Below, in pieces: positions 50,806-59,556 of a stretch of 64,000 nt of DNA. This DNA is from Micromonospora sp. NBC_01796 (GTDB taxonomy: Bacteria > Actinomycetota > Actinomycetes > Mycobacteriales > Micromonosporaceae), in contig NZ_CP109078.1 of assembly GCF_035917455.1 (NCBI RefSeq), positions 1,550,001-1,614,000 on the forward strand, in the 5' to 3' direction. The notes under the pieces were generated by a model. It ran no database searches. It saw only the letters and a list, made by a program, of their open reading frames with translations, and had not been told where the DNA came from. The position numbers and the translations under genes were made by a program. Position 1 is the stretch's first letter. Each line of letters opens with the position of its first letter.

Positions 50806-51717
50806 ATGCTTGACGTACGGCGAATGCAGTTGCTCCGCGCGGTCGTGACCAGCGGTTCGGTCAGCGCGGCAGCCCGCGACCTCGGCTACACCCCCTCGGC
50901 GGTCAGCCAGCAACTGACGGTTCTGGAGAAGGAGGCCGGGATCGCGCTCCTGGAGCGGACCGGGCGCGGCGTACGCCCCACCGACGCCGGCCGACTCCTC
51001 AACGAGTACGCCGCCACCATCGGTGAGCAGGTCGCCGAGGCGGAAACCGCGCTCGCCGACCTGCGGGCCGGGCGTACCGGTCGGTTGGCCGTCCGCTACT
51101 TCGCCACCGCCGGGGCGAGCCTGGTCGCACCCGCGGTCGCCCTGTTCCGCCGCGCGTTCCCCGGCGTACGCGTCGACCTGCGACTCGGTGAACCCGAGGA
51201 CTCGCTGCCGGAGCTGAAGCAGGGCGGTGCGGACCTGGCGATCGTGGTCCGGGACCCGGACCGGTTGGCCGACGACGGCATCCGGTTCACCCACCTGCTC
51301 GACGACCGGTACGTCGCCGTCCTGCCCCGGGGGCACCGGCTCGCCGCGAAACGGGTCCTCGACCTGACCGACCTCGCCGACGAGCCGTGGGTCGGCAGCG
51401 AATGGCCCGGCCCCTGCCTCGACGCCGTGATCGGCGCCTGCGACTCGGCCGGCTTCCGCCCCGATTTCGTGGTGCAGAGCGAGGACTACGCCACCGCACA
51501 GGGTTTTGTCGCCGCCGGGCTCGGCATCGGGCTGGTGCCGGAGATGGGGCTCGGCAGCCGCCATCCGGCCGTTGTCGTACGCCGGGTCCGCAACCCGGTC
51601 CCGGTACGGGTCATCTACGCGGCCGTACGGGAGTCGTCCCCCGCCCGACCGGCCCTGCGCGGCCTGCTCGACGCCCTCCGGGAGGCGGCGGCCACCGTCC
51701 GGCCGGCCGGGCGCTGA
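50806..51717 (+). CDS. LysR family transcriptional regulator
   Basis: 303 residues from ATG 50806. N-terminal HTH (MQLLRAVVTSGSVSAAARDL; YTPSAVSQQLTVLEKEAG) and type-2 periplasmic-binding-like effector domain from about residue 92 (RLAVRYFATAGASLVAPAV). Divergent from the EamA/MFS pair. Confidence 0.94.
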   Translation: MLDVRRMQLLRAVVTSGSVSAAARDLGYTPSAVSQQLTVLEKEAGIALLERTGRGVRPTDAGRLLNEYAATIGEQVAEAETALADLRAGRTGRLAVRYFATAGASLVAPAVALFRRAFPGVRVDLRLGEPEDSLPELKQGGADLAIVVRDPDRLADDGIRFTHLLDDRYVAVLPRGHRLAAKRVLDLTDLADEPWVGSEWPGPCLDAVIGACDSAGFRPDFVVQSEDYATAQGFVAAGLGIGLVPEMGLGSRHPAVVVRRVRNPVPVRVIYAAVRESSPARPALRGLLDALREAAATVRPAGR

Positions 51718-51882
51718 CGGCTCCCCGAATACTGGCGACCGGAGCAGGGAACCAGGTACGCCCGCCCGGCGTGACCCTTGCGTACAGGACAGCAGGGTGC
51801 ACGGCGGAGGAGTGCGGGGATGGTCGGTAGGCAGGCACAGTGGGCGCGTTCTGTCCGGCCCCGAAGGGCATGTTGACTGACG

Positions 51883-52404
51883 GTGCCCGGTTACATCGAG
51901 TTCGACGACTTCTACGCGACGACGTACCGACGGGTGGTCGGCTACGTGTACGCGATGATCGGCAACCTGGCCGAGGCCGAGGACGCCGTGCAGGAGGCGT
52001 ACTCCCGGGCCTGGCCCCGGTGGTCGAAGCTGCACGACTACGCCGACCCCGAGGCGTGGGTCCGTACGGTGGCGTACCGGGCGGCGGTCAGTAGCTGGCG
52101 CAAGGCCACCAACCGGCTGCGGGCGCACCGCCTCCACGGTGCCCCCGCCGACGTGCCGGAACTCGGGCCGGAGCACATCACGCTGGTCGAGGGCCTGCGG
52201 AAGCTGAACGCCGACCAGCGCTACGTCCTCGTCCTGCACCACCTGGTGGGGCTCAGCGTCGAGGACATCGCCCACGAGACCGGCGTCGCCGTCGGCACGG
52301 TGAAGTCCCGGCTGTCCCGTGGCCGGCGTGCCCTCGCCGTCGAACTGGGTGAGTTGACCGGCGACGGGGACTCCGGGACGCGGAAGATGGTGAGCGATGT
52401 CTGA
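51883..52404 (+). CDS. ECF sigma factor (SigE-like group)
   Basis: 173 residues from GTG 51883. Region 2 (FDDFYATTYRRVVGYVYAMI; AEDAVQEAYSRAW) and region 4 (LNADQRYVLVLHHLVGLSVE; ETGVAVGTVKSRLSRGRRAL). No N-terminal region 1 or 3. Overlaps the downstream membrane gene by 8 bp, the usual sigma/anti-sigma arrangement. Confidence 0.93.
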   Translation: MPGYIEFDDFYATTYRRVVGYVYAMIGNLAEAEDAVQEAYSRAWPRWSKLHDYADPEAWVRTVAYRAAVSSWRKATNRLRAHRLHGAPADVPELGPEHITLVEGLRKLNADQRYVLVLHHLVGLSVEDIAHETGVAVGTVKSRLSRGRRALAVELGELTGDGDSGTRKMVSDV

Positions 52405-53167
52405 GCCGGACCGTCAACCCCCCGGAATCGACTCCCGGTTGGCCGAGTTGGCCGAGGTCGCCGGTCGGGCCGTCGTCCGACCACCGGTCGGTGCGATCCG
52501 GCGGCGCGCACACCGCCGCACCCTGCGCCGAGCGGCGACAGCGGGCGGGCTCGCCGCGCTGCTCCTGGTGGTGGGCGGCGTGGGCACGGGGTTCCTGCTG
52601 CCCTCGCGTCCGCCCGCACCGCCGTCGACCACGACCCAACCCACCACCACCCCACCGTCGCCGGCTCCGTCCTCGGTCGCCCCCACCCCCACCGCGCCCG
52701 TGACACCATCGACGCAAACGCAGTCGACACCGTTCTGCCGCAAGGCCGATTTGAAGGTGTCCAGGCGCGCAACGGAAGCCGGATCCGGTCACCGGGCGGT
52801 GATCCTGGTCTTCACCAACACCGGGGCCGGGCCGTGCCGGACCAGGGGATACCCCGGTGTCGCCGGGCTCGACCGCGACGGGAACCAGGTCGCACAGGCC
52901 GAACGGACCCGCAGCGGCTACCTCGGTGGGCTCGGCGCCGACACGAAGGCCCCGACGGTGACACTCTCCCCCGGTCAGTCCGCCTCGGCCACCGTCGAGG
53001 CCACGGCGTTCGACCCCGCGACCGGCAACGGGTGTACGCCGTACGCCGGGCTCCTGGTCACCGTCCCCGACGACACCGCCTCGACCCAGGTCCCCTGGAC
53101 CAACGACGGCTGCACCGGGTTGGAGGTACATCCGGTGGTGCCCGGCACCAGCGGGAGCGCCCGTTGA
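52397..53167 (+). CDS. Membrane protein with DUF4232 domain, possible anti-sigma partner
   Basis: 256 residues. Short cytoplasmic N-terminus (about 1-45, rich in Arg, lacking the HxxxCxxC zinc anti-sigma motif), one TM segment (GGLAALLLVVGGVGTGFLL), a ~45-residue Pro/Thr/Ser linker, then an extracellular DUF4232 domain with conserved Cys pairs (FCRKADL, GPCRTRGYPGVAGLD, GCTPYAG, DGCTGLEV). Overlap with the sigma gene suggests it controls that sigma factor, but the N-terminal domain is not a recognised type. Confidence 0.82.
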   Translation: MSEPDRQPPGIDSRLAELAEVAGRAVVRPPVGAIRRRAHRRTLRRAATAGGLAALLLVVGGVGTGFLLPSRPPAPPSTTTQPTTTPPSPAPSSVAPTPTAPVTPSTQTQSTPFCRKADLKVSRRATEAGSGHRAVILVFTNTGAGPCRTRGYPGVAGLDRDGNQVAQAERTRSGYLGGLGADTKAPTVTLSPGQSASATVEATAFDPATGNGCTPYAGLLVTVPDDTASTQVPWTNDGCTGLEVHPVVPGTSGSAR

Positions 53168-53176
53168 GTGTGCTGC

Positions 53177-53908
53177 TCAGCCGTGCCCGACCGCCCGACG
53201 TGACCGGCGGTCGGGCGGTGGTGGGCTGACCAGCACCCCCAGCACCTTGCCGAGCCGCTGCGCGGGGCGCATCTTCGTCGCCGACTCCAGCCGCTCCCGC
53301 AGTACGGGCACACCGTCGCCGGTCAGCTCGTCCAGGGCGGAGCTCCTGCCGCCCATGGCCAGCACCAGCGGCTCGGCGTCGCCGCGTACGACCGCGCCGG
53401 TGCCGTGGTCCCAGCCGGCGTCGTCGGCCACCAACCGCAGCCCGCGCAGCCGCCCGCCCAGCGCGAATCCGGGCGACGGCTTCGCCGCGAGATGCTGGTA
53501 CGCCACCCACAACCGTTCCTCGGAAAGGATTCGTGGAATACCGAGCGGGCGCCGGATGTCAAGATCGTGCAGGACGATGTCGGCGAGCACCGGATCGTAT
53601 CCGGATCGGGGAATCGTCGTACGCGACGACGCGTTCCGGCGCAGTTGTCCGATCAGCGTGTCGGAGCCGCGTTTCGCGTACCAGCGGGTGAGGGTGACGT
53701 TGACCCGGTCGAGGTCCGCCCCGGTGGCCGCGATGCCCAGGTAGAGCTTCACCTGACCGAACCGCAGGAAGCTGACCAGGTGCGCGGCGAGGTCGTGCAT
53801 CGTCCAACCCGTACACAGGCTCGGGGTGCGCAACTGGTCGACGGTCAGGCCGGCGAGCAGGTCCGCAGCCCGTCGACGCTCGTCGACAATCATGTCGTAG
53901 ACCCGCAT
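53177..53908 (-). CDS. MDMPI/DinB-fold maleylpyruvate isomerase family protein
   Basis: 243 residues from ATG 53908. N-terminal helical domain with VDQLRTPSLCTGWTMHDLAAH and a second motif YDPVLADIVLHDLDIRRPLG supplying His/Asp metal ligands, then a C-terminal SCP2-like part. The upstream open frame is not coding-like. Mycothiol-dependent activity is inferred from the family. Confidence 0.82.
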   Translation of the reverse strand: MRVYDMIVDERRRAADLLAGLTVDQLRTPSLCTGWTMHDLAAHLVSFLRFGQVKLYLGIAATGADLDRVNVTLTRWYAKRGSDTLIGQLRRNASSRTTIPRSGYDPVLADIVLHDLDIRRPLGIPRILSEERLWVAYQHLAAKPSPGFALGGRLRGLRLVADDAGWDHGTGAVVRGDAEPLVLAMGGRSSALDELTGDGVPVLRERLESATKMRPAQRLGKVLGVLVSPPPPDRRSRRAVGHG

Positions 53909-54202
53909 TTCCCGACCGTAGGACAGATTGCCGGGCCGGCCTTCTTCCATCGTGCCGAATCCGCGATCGCCGGCCGGGCCCATTCGGATCGGGGGCCGAA
54001 TCGTGCGGAAAGGCGACTCCGCATGCACAGAGAAGACAGCGCAGGTCGGCCGAGGCGAAGCTTGATCGGACTGCATCAATGGAGCGGTCGGCGTGCTCAG
54101 CGCCTCGCCGTGTCGCGAGGGTGACCGGGCGGGCCGGTGCCTCGGCGGGCCCGGTCCGTCCCCTTCGGACCGGAAGCCGGCCGACAGTGAGAGGAGACAC
54201 GC

Positions 54203-55009
54203 GTGACAACACCGGAGAACGTGATCCCCGCCTTGATAGCCGACGGAAACGACGTCGACGGTCTGCTGGCGGACCTCGACGACGCCCAGTGGGGACTGCC
54301 CACCCCGTCGGAGGGCTGGACGATCGCCCACCAGGTCGCCCACCTGGCCGCGACCTTCCACCTGGCCGCGATGGCCGCGTCGCAGCCCGAAGGGTTCGTG
54401 GCCATGACAAAGCAGTTGAGCCCCGACTTCGGGGCCAACGTCGACGCGGCGATGGCACCGTTCCTCGCCGCGCCGCCGCAGGTCCTGCTCGGGCACTGGC
54501 GGTCCGAACGGGCGAACGCGGAACAGGCGTTGGCGTCGGTGCCGGCCGGCAAGGTCGTACCGTGGCTGGTCCGGCCGCTGCCCGCGACGGTTCTCGCCGC
54601 CGCCGGAATGATGGAGTTGTTCGGGCACGGTCAGGACATCGCCGACGCGCTCGGCGTACGGCGGGAATTCACCGACCGGATCGCCCACCTGGTCGGGTTC
54701 GCGGTCCGGACCTGGGACTTCGGCTACCTGTCCCGGAACCTGACCCCGCCGGAGGTGGAGTTCCGGTTCGAGCTCACCCTGCCGTCGGGGGCGCCGTTCG
54801 TCAGCGGCCCGGAGAACGCCGAGCAGCGGATCACCGGCCCGTCCGTCGACTTCTGCCTCCTGGTCACCCGGCGCCGCCACCGCGACGACCTGGACCTGGT
54901 CGCCACCGGCCCCGACGCCGAACAGTGGCTGAACATCGCCCAGGCCTACCGAGGCCCCGCCGGCCCCGGCCGCCGCCCCGGCCAATTCGCCACCGCCCAC
55001 CGCCCCTAA
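54203..55009 (+). CDS. TIGR03084-type metal-binding MDMPI-fold protein
   Basis: 268 residues. N-terminal MDMPI-like domain: LPTPSEGWTIAHQVAHLAATF (His ligands) and MMELFGHGQDIADALGV, matching the actinobacterial TIGR03084 family. Preceded by GAGAGGAG about 8 nt before the GTG. Divergent from the other MDMPI-fold gene at 53177-53908, separated by 294 bp with no gene. Ends just before a nested inverted repeat. Confidence 0.83.
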   Translation: MTTPENVIPALIADGNDVDGLLADLDDAQWGLPTPSEGWTIAHQVAHLAATFHLAAMAASQPEGFVAMTKQLSPDFGANVDAAMAPFLAAPPQVLLGHWRSERANAEQALASVPAGKVVPWLVRPLPATVLAAAGMMELFGHGQDIADALGVRREFTDRIAHLVGFAVRTWDFGYLSRNLTPPEVEFRFELTLPSGAPFVSGPENAEQRITGPSVDFCLLVTRRRHRDDLDLVATGPDAEQWLNIAQAYRGPAGPGRRPGQFATAHRP

Positions 55010-55039
55010 CCGACCGCCGCCCTCACCGAGGGTCCACCG

Positions 55040-55117
55040 CGACGATCTTGCACTTGTGGTGGTACACATTCCCGAACAATCAACGCGATTCGGGGCACCA
55101 CAAGTGCAAGATCGTCG
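55040..55117. repeat. Nested inverted repeat (22-bp perfect arms, inner hairpin)
   Basis: Arms 55040-55061 and 55096-55117 are perfect reverse complements around a 34-nt loop. Inside, cccgaa (55071-55076) pairs with ttcggg (55089-55094). The loop includes caacgcgattcggg (55081-55094), one base different from the loop 14-mer in the repeat at 3868-3934, although the outer arms are unrelated. It lies between convergent genes. Confidence 0.85.
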
Positions 55118-55129
55118 GCAGGGACGGGG

Positions 55130-56737
55130 CTAGGGGCGGCGGCGGGGAATGAACGTGGCGAGCAGGGCGCCGAGGAGTAGGACGGCGGCTACCACGGTCA
55201 GGGTGGGGCGGGCTGCGGCTAGTAGGGCGTCGCCGAAGGCGTTGGCCGCTGAGCGTTCGACCTGTTCGGTCAGGGACTGGGGGAGGTGGTCGGGGGCGGT
55301 GAAGCCGCCCTGTTGGCCGCTGCCGAGGCGCAGGCCGTGCTCGGTCGCGTCGGCGAAACCGGCCACGAACCCCGGCCGCGCCTCCGGGGGCAGCAGACCC
55401 GCCTGGTGCTGCGCGGAGTCGTGCAACGAGGCAACGAGCCGGTTCTGGAGCACCGCGCCGATCACGGCGGCACCGAGCGCCGCGCCGACCTGGCGGGCCG
55501 TGTTGAGCACCCCGGAGGCGGCACCGGCCCGGGCGGGGACGATGCCGCGCATCGCCTCGGTGGTGGTCGGTGCGATCGCCGCGCCCATCCCGATGCCGAT
55601 CAGGACCAGGGGCGCGAAGAACACCCACACCCCCGAGTCCCGCGCCGGCAGGTACGCCATGCCCAGCACCCCGAGCGCGAACGCGGCCAGCCCGAACACC
55701 AGCAGGATCCGGCCGCCGAGCCGGTCGGCGAGCCGTCCCGCCACCGGGGCCACCGCGCTGAGCGTGATCGTCCACGGCAGCGCGGCGAGGCCGGACATCA
55801 GCGGGGTCATGCCGTACAGGGTCTGGGTTTCGATGACGAAGACGAGTAGGAACCCGTAGAGGGCGAACGAGGTGATCAGGGTGATCACGGTGGGGATCGC
55901 GTACCCGCGATCGCGCAGCAGCCCGAGCGGTACGAGCGGTTCGGGCTGGCGCCGTTCCCAGAGCACGAAGAGCCCGAGGAGCAGACCGGCGGCGAGCAGG
56001 ACCAGCGGGATCGTCACCGGGCCGACGATCGTGCCCCAGTGGTGCCCCTCCCCCTCGACCAGCGCGTACACCAGGCCGCTGAGGCCGAGGGTGGCCAGGA
56101 CCAGCCCGACCGGGTCGAAACTCTTCGGGCGCGGCTGGCGCAGGTCCGGTACGAACCGCAGGGCCAGCGCGATTCCGGCCAGGCTGAGCGGCACGTTGAC
56201 GTAGAAGATCCACTGCCACCCGAGGTGGGTGACGATCAGTCCACCGGCCGTCGGTCCGCTGACCGCGGCGATGCCGGCGACGGCGGTGAAGATCCCGAAC
56301 GCCGCACCCCGACGGGCCGGCGGGAAGATCGCGGAGAGCAGCACCAGCGCCTGCGGCAGCAACGCCGCCGCACCGATGCCCTGGAGCACCCGCGCGGCGA
56401 TGAGCTGCCCCGGGCTCTGCGCCGCGCCGCAGAGCAGTGAGGCGAGCGCGAAGACACCGAGCCCGGCGACGAACACCGTACGCGGGCCGACCAGGTCACC
56501 GAGCCGGCCGAAGACGATGAGCAGGGTGGACAGTGCCAGCAGGTAGCCGTTGAGGACCCACAGCACCGTGCCGATCCCGGTGTCGAGCGAGCTCATCATG
56601 ACCGGCGCGGCGGTGTTGACGATGCTCGTGTCGAGCAGGATCAGGAAGTTGCCCAGGCAGAGCACGGCGAGCGCGGCCCACGGGTTGACCGGCCGGGGTG
56701 TGGTCGTGCTCCGGGGTGCCGGTCGGGTGGTGGTCAT
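55130..56737 (-). CDS. DHA2-type MFS drug efflux transporter
   Basis: 535 residues from ATG 56737. EmrB/QacA-type: WAALAVLCLGNFLILLDTSI (TM1, motif D1), GRLGDLVGPRTVFVAG (motif A), GIAAVSGPTAGGLI (motif C). Fourteen TM expected. Start overlaps the CMD protein stop (ATGA), so it is the last gene of the DUF5987/GMC/CMD unit, the likely exporter of the pathway product. Confidence 0.93.
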   Translation of the reverse strand: MTTTRPAPRSTTTPRPVNPWAALAVLCLGNFLILLDTSIVNTAAPVMMSSLDTGIGTVLWVLNGYLLALSTLLIVFGRLGDLVGPRTVFVAGLGVFALASLLCGAAQSPGQLIAARVLQGIGAAALLPQALVLLSAIFPPARRGAAFGIFTAVAGIAAVSGPTAGGLIVTHLGWQWIFYVNVPLSLAGIALALRFVPDLRQPRPKSFDPVGLVLATLGLSGLVYALVEGEGHHWGTIVGPVTIPLVLLAAGLLLGLFVLWERRQPEPLVPLGLLRDRGYAIPTVITLITSFALYGFLLVFVIETQTLYGMTPLMSGLAALPWTITLSAVAPVAGRLADRLGGRILLVFGLAAFALGVLGMAYLPARDSGVWVFFAPLVLIGIGMGAAIAPTTTEAMRGIVPARAGAASGVLNTARQVGAALGAAVIGAVLQNRLVASLHDSAQHQAGLLPPEARPGFVAGFADATEHGLRLGSGQQGGFTAPDHLPQSLTEQVERSAANAFGDALLAAARPTLTVVAAVLLLGALLATFIPRRRP

Positions 56738-57840
56738 GCTTCGAGGTGCCGCGCGGCCGGGGGCGGGGTCGTGCCGGCGGGGGTCAGCTTCGTACTGACC
56801 TGCCGGGCCGCGGCCAGGCTCGCCCACGAGGTGAACTCGATCAGCGTGTCCTCGCCGGGGTGGGCCCGCCGGAACGTCTCGACCAGTTCCGGGCTGACCT
56901 GCGCGGACGCGAAGGCGGTCACCAGCCCCAGCCGGGCCGCCGGGCGTTCCGCCTCCGGCAGGCCCGCCACGGCGGCGTCGGCCCAGACCCGGGCGCTGAG
57001 CCCCGGCGGTTCGGCGGCCGGGTCGGCGAGGCGTTCCAGGATCAGCGCCCGGGCGCCGGCCGGCACCGTCGGGGCACCGGCGTCGATCGCGGCGTACGCG
57101 CGGGCGAAGGCGTCGGAGACGGTCGCGTCACCGGCGGCCCAGTGCAGGTCCGCCGGTGGCGGGGCCGCCGGCAGCAACCGGAGCGAGTCGCCCGGTTCGA
57201 CCGTACGGCGGGCCAGCGCACCCATCAGCCAGGCGGCGACCCGGCGTACGCCCGGCAGGGCGGGACCGGGAATGCCGGCCGGGAGCAACGAGTCGACGAG
57301 GAAGAGGTTCACCATCCGGTTGATGTAGTGGAACGTCACCGCGACCCCGATCAGCTCGGGGGCCTCCTCCGGGGTGAACGGCACCGGCCCGGCGTCGGGG
57401 GCGGACGCGCCCAGGCCGGAGGCGCCGGCCCAGAGGGCGATCGCGCGCAGCCGGGAATCGGTCACGTCGTCCCACCGCTGCTCGGCCACGGCCGCCGCCG
57501 ACTCGCCCCGGAGCAGTCCGCGCAGCGTGGCCCCGTGCACCTCCACGCAGTACGGGCACCGGTTCGCCACCGACACCGCGGCGGCGACCGCCTCCTTCGC
57601 CTCCCTGGTCGCCCTCCCCTGGGCGAGCAGCGCCTCGCGCAGCATCAGCCAGCACGCGGCGAGTGCGTCGGGCGCCGGTGAGTGCAGGCTGATCGGGGGT
57701 GCGAGCATGCCGAAGTCCCGCTCGACCTGCCGGTACACCTGGGCGACCAACCCGGTCGCGGCCAGTGGCGGGACCGCCTGGACGTGCCGTACGTGTGCGG
57801 TGGCCGGGCGGCGCGTCGCCCGTTCGATCAACCCACTCAT
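56734..57840 (-). CDS. Carboxymuconolactone decarboxylase-like (AhpD-fold) protein
   Basis: 368 residues, longer than typical CMD proteins. The AhpD-like N-terminal half carries REAKEAVAAAVSVANRCPYC with the redox/catalytic CPYC and His in EVHG. The C-terminal half (from ~220) is a second helical region ending WASLAAARQV. Clearly paralogous to the protein at 60559-61656 over its length. Family members act as peroxidases or decarboxylases; activity here unknown. Separated from the GMC gene by a strong hairpin. Confidence 0.85.
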   Translation of the reverse strand: MSGLIERATRRPATAHVRHVQAVPPLAATGLVAQVYRQVERDFGMLAPPISLHSPAPDALAACWLMLREALLAQGRATREAKEAVAAAVSVANRCPYCVEVHGATLRGLLRGESAAAVAEQRWDDVTDSRLRAIALWAGASGLGASAPDAGPVPFTPEEAPELIGVAVTFHYINRMVNLFLVDSLLPAGIPGPALPGVRRVAAWLMGALARRTVEPGDSLRLLPAAPPPADLHWAAGDATVSDAFARAYAAIDAGAPTVPAGARALILERLADPAAEPPGLSARVWADAAVAGLPEAERPAARLGLVTAFASAQVSPELVETFRRAHPGEDTLIEFTSWASLAAARQVSTKLTPAGTTPPPAARHLEA

Positions 57841-57878
57841 GCGGGTTCCCTTCCGATCAGGAGCGGGTAGAGGAGGGT

Positions 57879-57908
57879 GGCACCGGCCCCTGGATCGGGG
57901 CCGGTGCC
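57879..57908 (-). terminator. 12-bp perfect stem-loop between GMC and CMD genes
   Basis: ggcaccggcccc (57879-57890) pairs perfectly with ggggccggtgcc (57897-57908) over a 6-nt loop, directly after the GMC stop (57916). No U-tract. It may terminate or attenuate transcription between two genes of the same direction. Confidence 0.6.
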
Positions 57909-57915
57909 GACGGGA

Positions 57916-59556
57916 TCAGACGAGATCCAGGCTCGGGGCACGGACGGAGGCGCTGCTCGACTCGGGCAGCGCGCCGACGTACGTGACCTGCACCCCGCGT
58001 TCCCGGGCGGCCCGGACGATGCCGGGCATGGCCCGCTCGGCCAGGGCGGCGATGGTCAGCGCCGGGTTCACGGTCAGGGCACCGGGCACCGCCGAGCCGT
58101 CGGTGACGAAGATGCCGGGGTGGTTGCGCAGTTCGTGCCGGTCGTCGAGCGCCGAGGTCTCCGGGTCGTCACCGATCCGGCAGGACGCCAACGGATGCAC
58201 CGTGTACGCCCCGACCACCTCGTTCGTCCACGGCATCACCCGCGACAGGCCGTCCTTCTCCAGGATCGCCTTGACCTCCGCGTCGGAGAGGTCCCACCCG
58301 CGCCGGGTGTTCACCGTCGGCCGGTACTGCAACGCGCCCTGGCCGAGCATCTGCTGGGAGATCCGGTTCGCGTTGCCGGTCGGCGGCGGTGGGCCGAACA
58401 CGCCCTCGTTGTCGTCCTCGGACATGGTGAAGATGGTCAGCCAGGACGGCCACTGCCGCATCAGTTCCTTCTTCTCCACCCCGAACCAGCTCGGACCCTC
58501 GGCGTCGGGGACCTGGGCGAGGATGGTCCCGAGACCCGGCGGGAAGTAGAGCTGCTCCAGGGAGAACCGGTCGAACTCGGGCAGGTTCCCGTCCAGGTGG
58601 TCCCAGGTCGCCACGACCGGCCCACGGCCGATCTGGTTCGCCGCGTACGCGAGCCCGTTCTCCCGGCTGAGGCCGAGCACGTCGCGTACCTTGTCCTCGT
58701 CGATGATGGCGGTGTTGAGGCGTTCGCCGTTGCCGGAGAAGTAGCGGCCGACGGCGTGCGGCATGGTGCCGAGGGTCTCCTCGGAGCGTTGCAGGATCAC
58801 CGGGGTGGCGCCCGCGCCGGCCGCCAGGATGACGATCTTCGCGTCGATGGTGCCGTGCTCGTGGTGCACCCGGTAGTCGAGTTCGTCCACGGTCGAGTAG
58901 TGCACCCGGTAGCCGCCGTCGTCGTTGCGCGACAGGTACTGCACCTCGTGCAGCGGGCGGATCTCCGCCCCGTGCGAGATCGCCGCCGGGAGGTAGTTGA
59001 GCAGCAGGGACCGCTTCGCGTCGAACTTGCAGCCGGCCATCATCCAGTTGCAGTTGGTGCACATGGAGACGTCGACCGCGGACGGGACCGGGTTCGCCGT
59101 ACGGCCGGCGTGGTCGCAGGCGGCGGCAAAGAGCCCACCGGCGTACGGCACCTGGTCCCAGCTCGTCTTCGTCACCGGAAGTGCCTCGCTGACCCGGTCG
59201 TACCAGGGGTCGAGGGTCTCCCGGTTGATCGCGGCCGGCCACATCCGGCGGCCGATGCTGCCGTGGCGTTCGAAGACGAACCGGGGCGCCCTCGGCATCG
59301 TCGCGAAGTAGACCACGCTGCCGCCGCCGACACAGTTGCCGCCGAGCAGGCTCATCCCGTCGCCGAGGGTGAAGTCGAAGATCCGGGTGAACGACTTGCC
59401 GAGTTCGAAGTCCTGGTCGAACTCGTCGGCCGACAACCACGGTCCACGTTCGAGGACAACCACCTTCGCGCCGCCCGCGGCCAGGTGGTACGCGGCGATC
59501 GCGCCGCCGAACCCGCTCCCGATCACCAGGACGTCGGTCTGTTCCGTGCTGCTCAT
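57916..59556 (-). CDS. GMC family FAD-dependent oxidoreductase
   Basis: 546 residues. N-terminal FAD motif IGSGFGGAIAAYHLAAGG (about 12-29), GGNCVGGGSVVYF, a Cys-rich stretch CTNCNWMMAGC as in cholesterol-oxidase-like GMC members, catalytic-His region YTVHPLASCRIG and C-terminal TDGSAVPGALTVNPALTIAALAERA. Probable alcohol dehydrogenase/oxidase. Start overlaps the DUF5987 gene stop (ATGA), resembling GMC enzymes with a small accessory subunit. Confidence 0.92.
   Translation of the reverse strand: MSSTEQTDVLVIGSGFGGAIAAYHLAAGGAKVVVLERGPWLSADEFDQDFELGKSFTRIFDFTLGDGMSLLGGNCVGGGSVVYFATMPRAPRFVFERHGSIGRRMWPAAINRETLDPWYDRVSEALPVTKTSWDQVPYAGGLFAAACDHAGRTANPVPSAVDVSMCTNCNWMMAGCKFDAKRSLLLNYLPAAISHGAEIRPLHEVQYLSRNDDGGYRVHYSTVDELDYRVHHEHGTIDAKIVILAAGAGATPVILQRSEETLGTMPHAVGRYFSGNGERLNTAIIDEDKVRDVLGLSRENGLAYAANQIGRGPVVATWDHLDGNLPEFDRFSLEQLYFPPGLGTILAQVPDAEGPSWFGVEKKELMRQWPSWLTIFTMSEDDNEGVFGPPPPTGNANRISQQMLGQGALQYRPTVNTRRGWDLSDAEVKAILEKDGLSRVMPWTNEVVGAYTVHPLASCRIGDDPETSALDDRHELRNHPGIFVTDGSAVPGALTVNPALTIAALAERAMPGIVRAARERGVQVTYVGALPESSSASVRAPSLDLV

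Noticed and set aside
53909-54202. Possible small gene between the two MDMPI-fold genes
   Set aside because: Short frames lack ribosome-binding sites and domain-like composition; only a weak attcgg/ccgaat dyad is present.
53177-55069. 630-codon minus-strand frame covering the TIGR03084 gene
   Set aside because: Only the part from 53908 to 53177 is coding-like (MDMPI-fold); the upstream portion is the shadow of the plus-strand gene at 54203-55009.
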